Source: Arthrobacter sp. efr-133-R2A-120
Lineage (GTDB): Bacteria; Actinomycetota; Actinomycetes; Actinomycetales; Micrococcaceae
Assembly: GCF_030209835.1 (NCBI RefSeq)
Contig: NZ_JARVRF010000003.1
Location: 186,001-250,000, forward strand
Length of the DNA stretch: 64,000 bases
Direction: 5' to 3'
In this document: in pieces, positions 8,569 to 16,704 of the stretch
Numbering within the stretch: position 1 is the stretch's first letter
Layout of the letters: each line of letters opens with the position of its first letter
The notes under the pieces: model-generated
The model's input: only the letters and a program-made list of their open reading frames with translations
What the model was told of the DNA's origin: nothing
Database searches by the model: none
Program-made: the position numbers and the translations under genes

Positions 8569-8715
8569 GACGCTCGCTCACCTCTATGGCCAATTCCCCC
8601 GACGCTCGCTCACCTCTATGGCCAATTCCCCCGACGCTCGCTCACCTATACAGGCATTCCTTGCCAAAGGTAAGCGAGCGTTCGGGAAAACACCGCCAAA
8701 GGTGAGCGAGCGTTG
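8569..8715. repeat. inverted array of a 20-bp motif at 32-bp spacing
   Basis: Two identical 32-bp units (8569-8600, 8601-8632) begin GACGCTCGCTCACCTCTATG, and a third partial copy starts at 8633. Two copies in opposite orientation, GCCAAAGGTRAGCGAGCGTT, start at 8663 and 8695, again 32 bp apart. The five copies therefore form a three-forward, two-reverse array between the convergent ends of hrpA and the HIT gene. A bidirectional terminator, REP-like element or protein-binding array are all possible. It lacks CRISPR features. Confidence 0.85.
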
Positions 8716-8729
8716 CCCAGGAGCAAACC

Positions 8730-9158
8730 TCAGTCCGCCGGAACGAACTCTCCGTGTCCGGCGGCGACGAGGCCGGCGCGGAGTTTCGCCGCGTTCGCGT
8801 CGAGCCGGGCAGGGTCCGGGTTGTGCTCTACGGTTCCGAAGTCGAAGTCGGCCAGGGACGTTGCCGGGAAGACGTGGACGTGGAAGTGCTCCACTTCGAA
8901 GCCCACCACGGACAGTCCCGCCCGTGGTGCGCCAAACGCCTCCACTTGTGTCTTGCCGATTGTCTGCGCGACGGACATGACCTTGTTGAGGAGCTCGGGA
9001 GGGACGTCGGTCCAGCGGTCCACCTCTTCGCGCGGCACCACGAGCGTGTGGCCGTCGGTAAGCGGGGCGATGGTCAGGAAGGCCACCACGTCGTCGTCCT
9101 TCCAGACAAAGCGTCCGGGGATCTCGCCGTTGATGATCTTGGTAAACAGGGTGCTCAT
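8730..9158 (-). CDS. HIT family (histidine triad) nucleotide-binding hydrolase
   Basis: 142 aa. The signature HFHVHVFP near residue 97 (H-x-H-x-H) is the histidine triad, where the central His attacks the phosphoramidate or phosphodiester. The N-terminal KIINGEIPGRFVWKDDDVVA and HTLVVPREEVD are typical of HINT/HIT proteins that hydrolyse AMP-lysine or dinucleoside polyphosphates. Its ATG overlaps the stop of the upstream alcohol dehydrogenase gene by ATGA, so translation is coupled and the pair is an operon. The true substrate is unknown. Confidence 0.93.
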   Translation of the reverse strand: MSTLFTKIINGEIPGRFVWKDDDVVAFLTIAPLTDGHTLVVPREEVDRWTDVPPELLNKVMSVAQTIGKTQVEAFGAPRAGLSVVGFEVEHFHVHVFPATSLADFDFGTVEHNPDPARLDANAAKLRAGLVAAGHGEFVPAD

Positions 9159-10345
9159 ACGTCTGCCTTTTCCGAAGCGGGCTGAAGGGTCTTGGTATCG
9201 AGGACGAATCGGTATTTTACGTCGCCGGCAACCATGCGGTCGTAGGCTTCGTTGAGTTGCCGGGCAGTGACGACTTCCACATCGCTGACTACGCCGTGCT
9301 CGGCACAGAAGTCCAGCATTTCCTGGGTCTCGGCAATGCCGCCGATCAACGAGCCCGCGTAGGAGAGCCGGCGTCGGATCAGCACCCCGGGACTGACCGG
9401 AGGCATGGCGGTGGGAGGGAGTCCCAATTGGAAGAGGGCGCCGTTCAGCCGCAAGGTCCGGAAGTACGGGTTCAGGTCATGGGGCGCCGCGACGGTGTCG
9501 ATAATGACGTCGATAGTGCGGTCGGCGCCTTCCATGGCTTCGGGGTCCTTCGAGAGGATCACGTCGTCCGCACCGAGCTCTATTGCCGCCTCGACCTTGG
9601 CATCCGAGGTGGTGAAGACCACCACCTGCGCCCCCATGGCCTTCGCGATCTTGACCGCCATGTGGCCGAGTCCGCCAAGTCCGACGACGCCCACAACGTC
9701 CCCCTCCTCGACGTCGAAGTAGCGAAGCGGCGAGTAGGTTGTGATGCCCGCGCACAGCAAGGGCGCCGCCGCGGCCGGGTCAAGGCCCTCGGGCACGCGC
9801 AACACGAAGCGGCGGTCAACCACCACCGACGTCGAATAACCGCCTTGGGTGATGGCGCCGCCGTTCCGGGCGTCTTTCACCCCATAGGTGCCGACGTTTC
9901 CGCGTTCGCAGTACTGCTCGAGGCCTTCGAGGCAGCTATCGCACTCGCGGCAGGAATCCACCAAGCAACCGACTCCCACGAGGTCTCCGGGCGCGAAGTC
10001 GTCGACGGCGGAGCCCACCCTGCTGACCCGGCCCACGATTTCGTGGCCTGGGACGAGCGGATAGTTCTGGGTCCCCCATTCGCCCCGTGTCGCGTGGACA
10101 TCGGAGTGGCAGAGGCCGCAGAAATCGATCTCGATCTCGACGTCGTCTTCCTTGGGAACGCGGCGGGCCACCGTCAGCGGGACAAGCCCGCTGTCCGCAG
10201 AAGTGGCGCCGTATGCGGCCGCGAGTGTCGGAGTGCGCTGCGCGGCCACGCGTGTTGATGGCGTGGCAGGGGTGGGGTCCGCTGTCTCGTCACTCACGAC
10301 GAGCGGCTTGCCAAGGGGCGGAGGAACGGGGCGTCCGGGAGTCAT
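9155..10345 (-). CDS. zinc-dependent NAD(P) alcohol dehydrogenase (CAD/YahK-like)
   Basis: 396 aa. CGLCHSDVH carries the catalytic zinc Cys and the proton-relay region. YPLVPGHEIVG carries GHE. CLVDSCRECDSCLEGLEQYC holds the four structural-zinc cysteines. GLGGLGHMAVKIAKAMGA is the Rossmann nucleotide loop. Members reduce aldehydes with NADPH (cinnamyl-alcohol dehydrogenase class). About 40 N-terminal residues rich in Pro/Thr precede the usual start, so translation may begin further in; 10345 is the longest frame. It forms an ATGA-overlap operon with the HIT gene. Confidence 0.92.
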   Translation of the reverse strand: MTPGRPVPPPLGKPLVVSDETADPTPATPSTRVAAQRTPTLAAAYGATSADSGLVPLTVARRVPKEDDVEIEIDFCGLCHSDVHATRGEWGTQNYPLVPGHEIVGRVSRVGSAVDDFAPGDLVGVGCLVDSCRECDSCLEGLEQYCERGNVGTYGVKDARNGGAITQGGYSTSVVVDRRFVLRVPEGLDPAAAAPLLCAGITTYSPLRYFDVEEGDVVGVVGLGGLGHMAVKIAKAMGAQVVVFTTSDAKVEAAIELGADDVILSKDPEAMEGADRTIDVIIDTVAAPHDLNPYFRTLRLNGALFQLGLPPTAMPPVSPGVLIRRRLSYAGSLIGGIAETQEMLDFCAEHGVVSDVEVVTARQLNEAYDRMVAGDVKYRFVLDTKTLQPASEKADV

Positions 10346-10422
10346 GCCTCGACGCTACCCCCGCGGGCTGATTTTTTGCCACTCTGCCCCGTGACGCCAG
10401 CCAGCTGCACCGCGGCCAAGTC

Positions 10423-11280
10423 TCAGTGGCCCGGAGTACCCAGCGGCGCTGCACCGGTGGCGACCGGGTTGGCGTCGAGCGAGGACCATTGCGAAAACGA
10501 GCCCGGGAACAGGGCTGCCCTGAATCCCGCGATTTCGAGGGCTGCGATTTCGTGGGCTGCCGTTACCCCCGAGCCACAGTAGACCGCTACCTTGCTGCCC
10601 TCGTCGATGCCCAGGGCCGCGAATCTGTTGCGGAGCTGCGCTGCGCGAAGGAATGTGCCGTCCGGTCCGAGGTTTCCGCTGGTGGGGGCGCTCAGCGCGC
10701 CCGGTATATGTCCCGCGCGGGGATCAATGGGTTCGAATTCGCCGCGGTAGCGCTCCCCCGCCCGGGCATCGAGAAGGATTCCCCTGCTGTGCCAATCAGC
10801 CGCATCCTCCATGCTGATGGCATCCATGTGGCCGTGTCCAAGCACGACGTCGCCCGGAACCGGCGGTTGTTCGTCCTGCGCCAGCGGGTAGCCGGCAGCG
10901 CGCCAGGCACCCAATCCGCCGTCGAGCAGGAAGACGGAATGGAAACCGGCGTCGCGGAGCAGCCACCACAACCGCGCCGCGGCGGTGCTGCCGCTGTCGT
11001 CGTACGCAACCACAGTGTCGCCGTCGTTGATTCCCCAGGCGCGGGCACTCCGCTGCAACGCAGCGGTCGGGGGCAACGGGTGCCTGCCTTGGCCCTCGGC
11101 CGTGGGATCGGCGAGCTCGTTATGCAAGTCCACGTAGACTGCCCCGGGAATGTGGGCTTGGCGGAAGTGCGAATGACCGTGCGGATCGCCCAACACCCAC
11201 CGGACGTCGAGCAACACGGTCCGTTTGCCCGCATCCACGCGGTCCTTGAGCGCGGCTACGTCAATGAGGGTGGCCATCAA
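10423..11280 (-). CDS. sulfurtransferase with two rhodanese domains (thiosulfate or 3-mercaptopyruvate type)
   Basis: 285 aa with tandem rhodanese domains. The N-terminal domain (VLLDVRWVLGDPHGHSHFRQ) lacks the active Cys. The C-terminal domain has the persulfide loop VYCGSGVTAAHEIAAL. The CGSGVTA loop is the form seen in 3-mercaptopyruvate sulfurtransferases (SseA), which make enzyme persulfide and pyruvate; thiosulfate use is possible. It diverges from a cysteine-synthase-like PLP gene, so this short region has a cysteine/sulfane-sulfur theme. Start ATG at 11280 has AAGGAG upstream (11281-11287 on this strand). Confidence 0.9.
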   Translation of the reverse strand: MMATLIDVAALKDRVDAGKRTVLLDVRWVLGDPHGHSHFRQAHIPGAVYVDLHNELADPTAEGQGRHPLPPTAALQRSARAWGINDGDTVVAYDDSGSTAAARLWWLLRDAGFHSVFLLDGGLGAWRAAGYPLAQDEQPPVPGDVVLGHGHMDAISMEDAADWHSRGILLDARAGERYRGEFEPIDPRAGHIPGALSAPTSGNLGPDGTFLRAAQLRNRFAALGIDEGSKVAVYCGSGVTAAHEIAALEIAGFRAALFPGSFSQWSSLDANPVATGAAPLGTPGH

Positions 11281-11392
11281 ATCTCCTTCGTTTTGCTGCG
11301 TCTACCAAACCATTTCGAAGCTGCCGCCATGCAGCTGCCGACCGGCTACCAGCCTATCCTTGGGCGGCAGCCTCCGCCGGTAGGCTGGATCG

Positions 11393-12481
11393 GTGAGCAC
11401 TCTACGCAACCAGGACCGGGCATGGGCCAGCGAGGCAATCCGACGCATCGAGGCCGAGAACAACCGATCGGCGGACACGCACCTCTACGCGGTGCCGCTC
11501 CCCGAGCATTGGGGTGTCCAGCTTTACCTCAAGGACGAGTCCACCCACCGCTCGGGCAGCCTCAAGCATCGCTTGGCCCGCTCGCTCTTCCTCTACGGCC
11601 TGGTCAATGGATGGATCACGGAAGGGACCACCATCGTGGAGGCTTCCAGCGGGAGCACAGCGGTGTCCGAGGCATATTTCGCCAGGCTGATCGGGCTTCC
11701 GTTCATTGCCGTGATGACCCGGACCACGAGCCCCGAAAAGATCGCGCTCATCGAAGAGTTCGGTGGCGCCTGCCTCCTCGTAGACCACGCCTCGGAGGTC
11801 TACGCGATGGCCGAGGAGGTTGCCCGGACGTCCGGCGGCTACTACATGGACCAATTCACTTTTGCTGAGCGCGCCACCGACTGGCGGGGCAACAACAACA
11901 TCGCGGAATCGATCTTCGAGCAGCTCGCGCTTGAGGAGCATCCGGTGCCCGAGTGGATCGTGGTGGGCGCCGGCACCGGGGGAACCAGCGCCACCATCGG
12001 CCGGTACCTGCGGTACCACTGCCACTCAACCCGGCTGGCCGTGGTCGATCCGGAAAATTCCGCGTTTTATCCCGGCTGGCGCGACGGCGTATCGGACTAC
12101 TCCACGGGCATGCCATCCAGGATCGAAGGCATCGGGCGGCCGCGCATGGAGCCCAGCTTTGTCCCGGCCGTCATCGACACCATGATCCAGGTTCCCGATG
12201 CCGCCTCGGTGGCTGCCATGCGGCACCTGCGCCGGCTGGCAGGGCTCCACGCCGGGCCCTCCACGGGAACCAACCTATGGGGTGTTTGCCAACTAATCGG
12301 CGAGATGGTGGCCCAGGGAAAGCGCGGCAGCGTTGTGTCACTTATGTGCGACGCCGGTGATCGCTACACGGGGAGCTACTACAACCCGGACTGGATCGCC
12401 GAGCGTGGCCTGGATCCTGCACCGTATGAGGCTGTCCTGGCCGACTTCTTCGAGACGGGCAAGTGGCCAAGCAGCATGTAG
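11393..12481 (+). CDS. PLP-dependent cysteine synthase-family lyase, Cds1-like (probable cysteine desulfhydrase)
   Basis: 362 aa, fold type II PLP enzyme. [13 protein letters not shown] holds the Schiff-base lysine near residue 52. [16 protein letters not shown] is the substrate/Asn-loop equivalent. [16 protein letters not shown] is the phosphate-binding glycine loop. The LKHRLA context and the length resemble the mycobacterial cysteine desulfhydrase Cds1 (Rv3684) more than ordinary O-acetylserine sulfhydrylases, which have SVKDR. The expected reaction is cysteine to pyruvate, H2S and ammonia. GTG start at 11393. It is divergent from the rhodanese gene. The Cds1 assignment is from memory of that family. 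Confidence 0.75.
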   Translation: MSTLRNQDRAWASEAIRRIEAENNRSADTHLYAVPLPEHWGVQLYLKDESTHRSGSLKHRLARSLFLYGLVNGWITEGTTIVEASSGSTAVSEAYFARLIGLPFIAVMTRTTSPEKIALIEEFGGACLLVDHASEVYAMAEEVARTSGGYYMDQFTFAERATDWRGNNNIAESIFEQLALEEHPVPEWIVVGAGTGGTSATIGRYLRYHCHSTRLAVVDPENSAFYPGWRDGVSDYSTGMPSRIEGIGRPRMEPSFVPAVIDTMIQVPDAASVAAMRHLRRLAGLHAGPSTGTNLWGVCQLIGEMVAQGKRGSVVSLMCDAGDRYTGSYYNPDWIAERGLDPAPYEAVLADFFETGKWPSSM

Positions 12482-12499
12482 GCGGCGCAGCGGAGTGAG

Positions 12500-13156
12500 C
12501 TAGACCTCCACCGATTCGCGCGGCGACAACCTTGCATAGCTGGTCCCGTACTTCGCGCCGATCCGGGTTACGTGGCCTTCCACCAAACCGCGTCCGAGTT
12601 CGTTGAGCAGGCCATCGTGGACCGGGTAGGCCTTGGGTGCGCGGACCGCGATCACGAAGTCAACCACTTCGCCCACCTTTGACCACGGCGCGTGGATGGG
12701 CACCAGCAGGGTTTGCACGTCGATGCCATCGGGGACGACGAATGAGTCCCCGGGGTGGAAGACATTTTCGTCCACGAGGTAGCCGATGTTGGCCACCACC
12801 GGAATCTGCGGGTGGATGAGGGCATGCTGCCCTCCGAAGGAACGGATCGCGAAGCCCCCGGTTTCAAAGGAGCTGCCGGGTTCGACGGCGTGTACACGCT
12901 CGCCGTCGTCGCCCGCCTTCTCGGCAAGTTGGGACGCGACACCGGAGGGTGCGTGCACCTGCAGCACTGGGTTTCCCTTGAGGGCACCAACGACGGCGTC
13001 GGCGTCCACGTGGTCGGCGTGCTCGTGGGTGATCAGCACAGCATGGGCGCCCGCAAGGGCTTCCTCGGACTCCGAAAATGTCCCGGGATCAATCACGAGG
13101 ACCTGGTCATCCTTTTGCAGACGGACACAAGCGTGGGTGAACTTGGTGAGCTTCAT
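12500..13156 (-). CDS. MBL-fold metallo-hydrolase (UlaG-like)
   Basis: 218 aa. ITHEHADHVDAD is the metal-binding HxHxDH motif near residue 43. FGGQHALIH and FHPGDSFV supply later ligands, and a C-terminal VHDGLL contains another His. The single-domain layout beginning MKLTKFTHACVRLQKDDQVL is typical of UlaG-like hydrolases of unknown physiological substrate. It is convergent with the cds1-like gene and divergent from zur; neither neighbour suggests a substrate. Confidence 0.88.
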   Translation of the reverse strand: MKLTKFTHACVRLQKDDQVLVIDPGTFSESEEALAGAHAVLITHEHADHVDADAVVGALKGNPVLQVHAPSGVASQLAEKAGDDGERVHAVEPGSSFETGGFAIRSFGGQHALIHPQIPVVANIGYLVDENVFHPGDSFVVPDGIDVQTLLVPIHAPWSKVGEVVDFVIAVRAPKAYPVHDGLLNELGRGLVEGHVTRIGAKYGTSYARLSPRESVEV

Positions 13157-13253
13157 GGAGCCAGCCTAGGGGCGGGCCTCCGATGGTGTCCACGAACCGG
13201 CGTCCAAGCGTGGCCGGCTGGTAACGTTGGTGTTTGCGAACATCCACATCGAA

Positions 13254-13748
13254 ATGAGTCCACGAATGTCACAGGGCGCCAATGCCGCCACGTCCGGGCC
13301 CTCAGCCGAGCCGCTTCCGGCCGCCAAGGATCCCGCCGTCAAAGAGCAGCGCGTCACCAAGCAACGCCTGGCCGTCAGCGCCGCCCTGGACGAACTCGAC
13401 GACTTCGTGAGCACCCAGGAACTGTACCGGCTGCTCCAGAACCAGGGCGTCTCGGTATCCCTGGCCACGGCTTACCGCATTCTTCAGTCGCTTGCCGACG
13501 ACGGCCTGATCGATGTCCTTCGAAATGCCGATGGTGAAGCCGTCTACCGCCGCTGTGCGGTCACGGGCCACCACCACCATTTGCTGTGCCGCAATTGCGG
13601 CAAGGCCGTTGAAGTGGAAGCTCCGGCAGTAGAGACGTGGGCGGCCCGCGTGGCTGCCGAGAACGGCTACACCGAAGTGGCGCACACGGTGGAGATTTTC
13701 GGGCTGTGCCCTGAGTGCACTGCCAAGAAGGCTGCGGGCCTGCTCTAG
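13254..13748 (+). CDS. zur: Fur-family regulator, probable zinc uptake regulator Zur
   Basis: About 164 aa from ATG 13254; ATG 13266 and TTG 13227 are alternatives, and none has a strong ribosome site. The winged-helix DNA-binding part (KQRLAVSAALDELDDFVSTQ, then GVSVSLATAYRILQSLADDG) is followed by the metal-binding dimerisation part with TGHHHHLLCRNCGKAVEVEA and LCPECTAKKA. These give the two CxxC pairs of a structural zinc site and a His-rich sensor site. Tail-to-tail placement with znuACB and a Zur-box-like palindrome upstream of znuA identify it as Zur rather than Fur or PerR. With zinc it should repress the transporter. Confidence 0.9.
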   Translation: MSPRMSQGANAATSGPSAEPLPAAKDPAVKEQRVTKQRLAVSAALDELDDFVSTQELYRLLQNQGVSVSLATAYRILQSLADDGLIDVLRNADGEAVYRRCAVTGHHHHLLCRNCGKAVEVEAPAVETWAARVAAENGYTEVAHTVEIFGLCPECTAKKAAGLL

Positions 13749-14662
13749 CCGGCTACCGGCTGGTCTTCCACTGCCTGGCCCATGGCAGCGTGGGGACGGA
13801 CTACCCTGCCGTTGATTCCGCGTTTGGCGCGTACGTTGCCGATGATCCGGCACACCACATAAATCAGGAACGACAACGTGGTGACATACGGGCTGATGGG
13901 AATCCTGCTGCCGAGCGCCAGGAGAATGCCGCCTACAGTCGCGGTGATCGCAAAGACCACGCTCAACAAGACCACGAGCCGCGGCGAAGTGGTCACCCGC
14001 AGGGCAGCAGCCGCGGGCGTGATCAGCAGGGCCAGCACCAGAAGCGCGCCGACTATCTGGATGGACAAGGCAACGCTCACTCCGAGCAACACCATGAAGG
14101 CAATTGCCAAACCGCGGACAGGCACTCCCCTGGCTTCCGCCATCTCGGGATCCACGCTGGCGAAGCTGAGCGGGCGCCATATCGCGGCCAGGGCGAGCAT
14201 GACCACCACGGCCGTGCCTGCCAGGACCTGGAGCTGGACGGTGTCCACCGAAACGATCTGGCCGGTCAGAAGCCCGAACTTGTTGGCCGCCCGGCCCTGG
14301 TAAAGGGCAAGGAACAAGATGCCTAGGCCTAGCCCGAACGGCATGATGACGCCGATGATCGAGTTCTTGTCCCGCGCCCGGACGCCCATGAGTCCCAGAA
14401 GCAGCGCAGCCGCGACGGATCCCGCGAGCGAACCGAAAATGATGTCCGCCCCGATGAGCAGGGCGAAGGAGGCGCCGGCGAAGGACAACTCCGAAATCCC
14501 GTGCACCGCGAAAGCGAGGTCCCGCTTCATGACAAAGGTGCCTATGAGCCCGCCGAGCAGGCCAAGGACCGCACCGGCCCAGATGGAATTCTGGACCAGC
14601 GCCAGCAGTTCGCCGTAGTTTTCAAAGTTGAAGATGGTGTGCAGGATGCTGCCGAGATCCAT
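13745..14662 (-). CDS. znuB: zinc ABC transporter permease
   Basis: A 305-aa ABC-3 family permease with about eight hydrophobic helices, for example VQNSIWAGAVLGLLGGLIGT near the N-terminus and ALLVLALLITPAAAALRVT. The latter is the family-typical 'LLVxALLxxPAAtA' helix. It starts immediately after the znuC stop (adjacent codons), so the two are cotranslated. Its stop overlaps the zur stop from the opposite strand. With ZnuC and ZnuA it would import zinc. Confidence 0.93.
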   Translation of the reverse strand: MDLGSILHTIFNFENYGELLALVQNSIWAGAVLGLLGGLIGTFVMKRDLAFAVHGISELSFAGASFALLIGADIIFGSLAGSVAAALLLGLMGVRARDKNSIIGVIMPFGLGLGILFLALYQGRAANKFGLLTGQIVSVDTVQLQVLAGTAVVVMLALAAIWRPLSFASVDPEMAEARGVPVRGLAIAFMVLLGVSVALSIQIVGALLVLALLITPAAAALRVTTSPRLVVLLSVVFAITATVGGILLALGSRIPISPYVTTLSFLIYVVCRIIGNVRAKRGINGRVVRPHAAMGQAVEDQPVAG

Positions 14663-15478
14663 TTAGTGGCCTTCTTCCACACCGGCGTGGGCGTCATCGT
14701 GGTAGTGGGTAGTGGCGTCCGGGAGTCCGACGACGACGATCCTGCCGTTCGCGCGGATGACCTCAACGCGGCTGTTGTACAGCTCGGAGAGAACCTCGGT
14801 GGTCATGACCTCCTCCGGTGTTCCCACCCGGAACCTGCCGCCGGCAAGGTAGAGGACGCGGTCCACGTAGTCGATGACCGGGTTGATCTCGTGGGTCACG
14901 AAAACCACGGCGCTGTTCCGCTCATGGCATTGCTGGTTGATGAGGGCACTCACGGCCTGCTGGTGATGCAGGTCCAAGGACAGCAGCGGTTCGTCACAGA
15001 GCAGGAGTTCAGGCTCGGCGGCAAGGGCTTGCGCAACACGGAGCCGCTGTTGCTCTCCGCCGGACAATTGACCAAGAGGCACGCGGGCGTAATCACTCGC
15101 CCCCACTAAATCCAGGAGGGCGTCGACACGCTCATTGACGGCTTTGGCCTTGATCCGCAGGCCCCAGCGGTGGCCGTCGACGCCCAGGGCAACCAAGTCC
15201 CTGGCACGCAAGGGCGTATCCGGAGCAAAGGACTTCTGCTGCGGTATGTAGCCGATCTTCCGGCTGCCACGCTCCACGGGGTGTCCCGCCACAGTCACCG
15301 TCCCCGAGTGAAGCTGCTGCAAGCCGAGCAGGACCTTGAGGAAGCTCGTCTTGCCGCTGCCGTTGGGACCGAGCACAGCGAAGAACTCACCCGCCTGGAT
15401 GTCCACGTCGAGGTCCTTCCAGAGGGCCCGTTGGCCGAACTGGAGGCCCGCGCCGCGAAGGCTCACTACCGGTGTCAA
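14663..15478 (-). CDS. znuC: zinc ABC transporter ATP-binding protein
   Basis: About 271 aa. Walker A is GPNGSGKTS, the signature [16 protein letters not shown], and Walker B LLLCDEPLLSLD, followed by the switch VFVTHEINPV. I chose TTG at 15478 because GAGGA lies 6 bases upstream on this strand. The longer frame from ATG 15496 has no ribosome site and would put that GAGGA inside the gene. The N-terminus then reads LTPVVSLRGAGLQFG, a normal ABC beginning. It is the second gene of znuACB. Confidence 0.93.
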   Translation of the reverse strand: MTPVVSLRGAGLQFGQRALWKDLDVDIQAGEFFAVLGPNGSGKTSFLKVLLGLQQLHSGTVTVAGHPVERGSRKIGYIPQQKSFAPDTPLRARDLVALGVDGHRWGLRIKAKAVNERVDALLDLVGASDYARVPLGQLSGGEQQRLRVAQALAAEPELLLCDEPLLSLDLHHQQAVSALINQQCHERNSAVVFVTHEINPVIDYVDRVLYLAGGRFRVGTPEEVMTTEVLSELYNSRVEVIRANGRIVVVGLPDATTHYHDDAHAGVEEGH

Positions 15479-15546
15479 AAAGATTCCTCGATCCATGGGG
15501 TTCGCGAAGCTATGTTGCTGGTGGCCTGCACTTGGATGAACAGAGA

Positions 15547-15591
15547 GGGCCCCGCAGCCGCCCTGTACATCTTAGGACGATTGCGGGGCCC
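15547..15591 (-). terminator. hairpin between znuA and znuC, possible attenuator
   Basis: A perfect 10-bp inverted repeat, GGGCCCCGCA (15547-15556) and TGCGGGGCCC (15582-15591), with a 25-base loop lies in the 139-bp gap after znuA. No good U-run follows on the minus strand. It may therefore be an mRNA-stabilising or partial-termination structure that sets a higher level of the binding protein than of the ABC subunits. Confidence 0.5.
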
Positions 15592-15617
15592 GTCTGTTCT
15601 TAACTTGTCGGCGCCGT

Positions 15618-16580
15618 CTACTTGCTCAGGGCAGCAGCAACGTGGCTCACGTTGTCCGTCATCCAGGCAACGTAGTCCTTGCCCTCGGGAAGTGTCTCGG
15701 TGAAACCGACCACCGGAACACCGGCAGCAGTTGCTGCGGCCTTCAGCTTTTCCGTCTCGGCGCTGGCGGTCTGCTCGTTGTACGCGAGGAAGCGAACGGA
15801 CTTCGAGGAAATCAGATCGCTCGTTTCCTTGACCGCTGCCGGCGGAACGTCCGAGCCGACCTCAATGGCGTGGCTGAATTCCTCAGGCGTCTTGTTCTCC
15901 AAGCCGGCGGCTTGAAGCAAGTAGCCCGGGACGGGCTCGGTGATGGCGACCGGAGCGGAACCCTTGGATGACTTGATTTCAGCGACTTTGGCGCTGAGTC
16001 CGGTCAGCGAGGACTTGAACTTGTCAGCGTTGGCGGTAAAGGCCTTGGCATCGGCGGGGTTCAGGCTTCCGAGCTTCGCAGCGACAGCATCGGCCACTTT
16101 CGCCATCGCGTCGAAGTTGTACCAGACATGCTCGTTGAACCCTTCCGGCACCGCTGCGGGAGATGCGCCGGCCGTCGCCGTGGGAAGGAGCCCGGAAACA
16201 TTGACCGCGGTGACGGTTTTGTCCGCCGCCACCTTGCTGTCATCGGCCAGCTTGCTGAAGAAGTCGTCGTAGCCCGCACCATTGTCGATCACCAGTTGGG
16301 CCTTGGAGACGGCCAGCTTGTCCTGGGTGCTTGCCTCGTAGGAGTGCGGATCCTGGCTGGTCTTGCTGATGATGGAAGTGACAGACACTTTGTCACCGCC
16401 GACGCTCTTGGCGATGTCGCCGTACACGCTGGTGGAGGCCACCACATCGATCACTCCGGAGGACGACGACGGCGCAGTCGCGGCGGGTGCCGCGCATGCG
16501 GAAAGCAGGACGGCTAGGCCGGCGGAAGCGGCAAGCGAAAGGCGGGTGGCAAGGGAAAGTCGGGCGGCTGTACGACGCAC
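15618..16580 (-). CDS. znuA: zinc ABC transporter substrate-binding lipoprotein
   Basis: About 320 aa, cluster A-I/TroA type. I chose GTG at 16580 because GAGG lies 6-7 bases upstream and it yields a clean signal peptide, VRRTAARLSLATRLSLAASA, ending in the lipobox LLSAC; the frame can extend to 16610. Mature-protein metal ligands are probably His in SQDPHSYEAS, His in NEHVWYNFDA, His in FSHAIEVGSD and an acidic residue near the C-terminus. A long His-rich loop, common in proteobacterial ZnuA, is absent. First gene of the operon; an upstream Zur-box-like site suggests zinc repression. Confidence 0.92.
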   Translation of the reverse strand: MRRTAARLSLATRLSLAASAGLAVLLSACAAPAATAPSSSSGVIDVVASTSVYGDIAKSVGGDKVSVTSIISKTSQDPHSYEASTQDKLAVSKAQLVIDNGAGYDDFFSKLADDSKVAADKTVTAVNVSGLLPTATAGASPAAVPEGFNEHVWYNFDAMAKVADAVAAKLGSLNPADAKAFTANADKFKSSLTGLSAKVAEIKSSKGSAPVAITEPVPGYLLQAAGLENKTPEEFSHAIEVGSDVPPAAVKETSDLISSKSVRFLAYNEQTASAETEKLKAAATAAGVPVVGFTETLPEGKDYVAWMTDNVSHVAAALSK

Positions 16581-16640
16581 GGGAAACCTCGGATCTACCG
16601 AATCAAACACAACAGGGACTCAAATGAGTGTACCCACAAA

Positions 16641-16655
16641 TGGGAATGATTCCTA
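16641..16655 (-). promoter_or_regulatory. candidate Zur box upstream of znuA
   Basis: On the minus strand the 15-mer reads TAGGAATCATTCCCA, a near-perfect palindrome (arms TAGGAAT/ATTCCCA with one mismatch) centred on AATCATT. It matches the actinobacterial Zur-box pattern of an AT-rich palindrome with an AATCATT-like core. It lies about 60 bp upstream of the chosen znuA start. A TACACT hexamer downstream of it could be the -10. Confidence 0.65.
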
Positions 16656-16673
16656 TTTAGAAAATCTGAGGGA

Positions 16674-16701
16674 CTTGCTGGCCCCCTCGGGGGCCAGCAA
16701 G
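16674..16701 (-). terminator. strong hairpin terminator after the CNNM operon
   Basis: A perfect 13-bp stem, CTTGCTGGCCCCC (16674-16686) and GGGGGCCAGCAAG (16689-16701), with a TC loop lies 3 bp past the stop of the 16705-17775 gene. A short T-rich stretch (ATTTTCT) follows about 9 bases later on the minus strand. It should insulate znuA from that operon. Confidence 0.75.
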
Positions 16702-16704
16702 AGG

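Noticed and set aside
8569..8715. Possible CRISPR array
   Set aside because: Only five motif copies, two of them inverted, and the 32-bp units are repeated in full rather than separated by unique spacers; no cas genes nearby.
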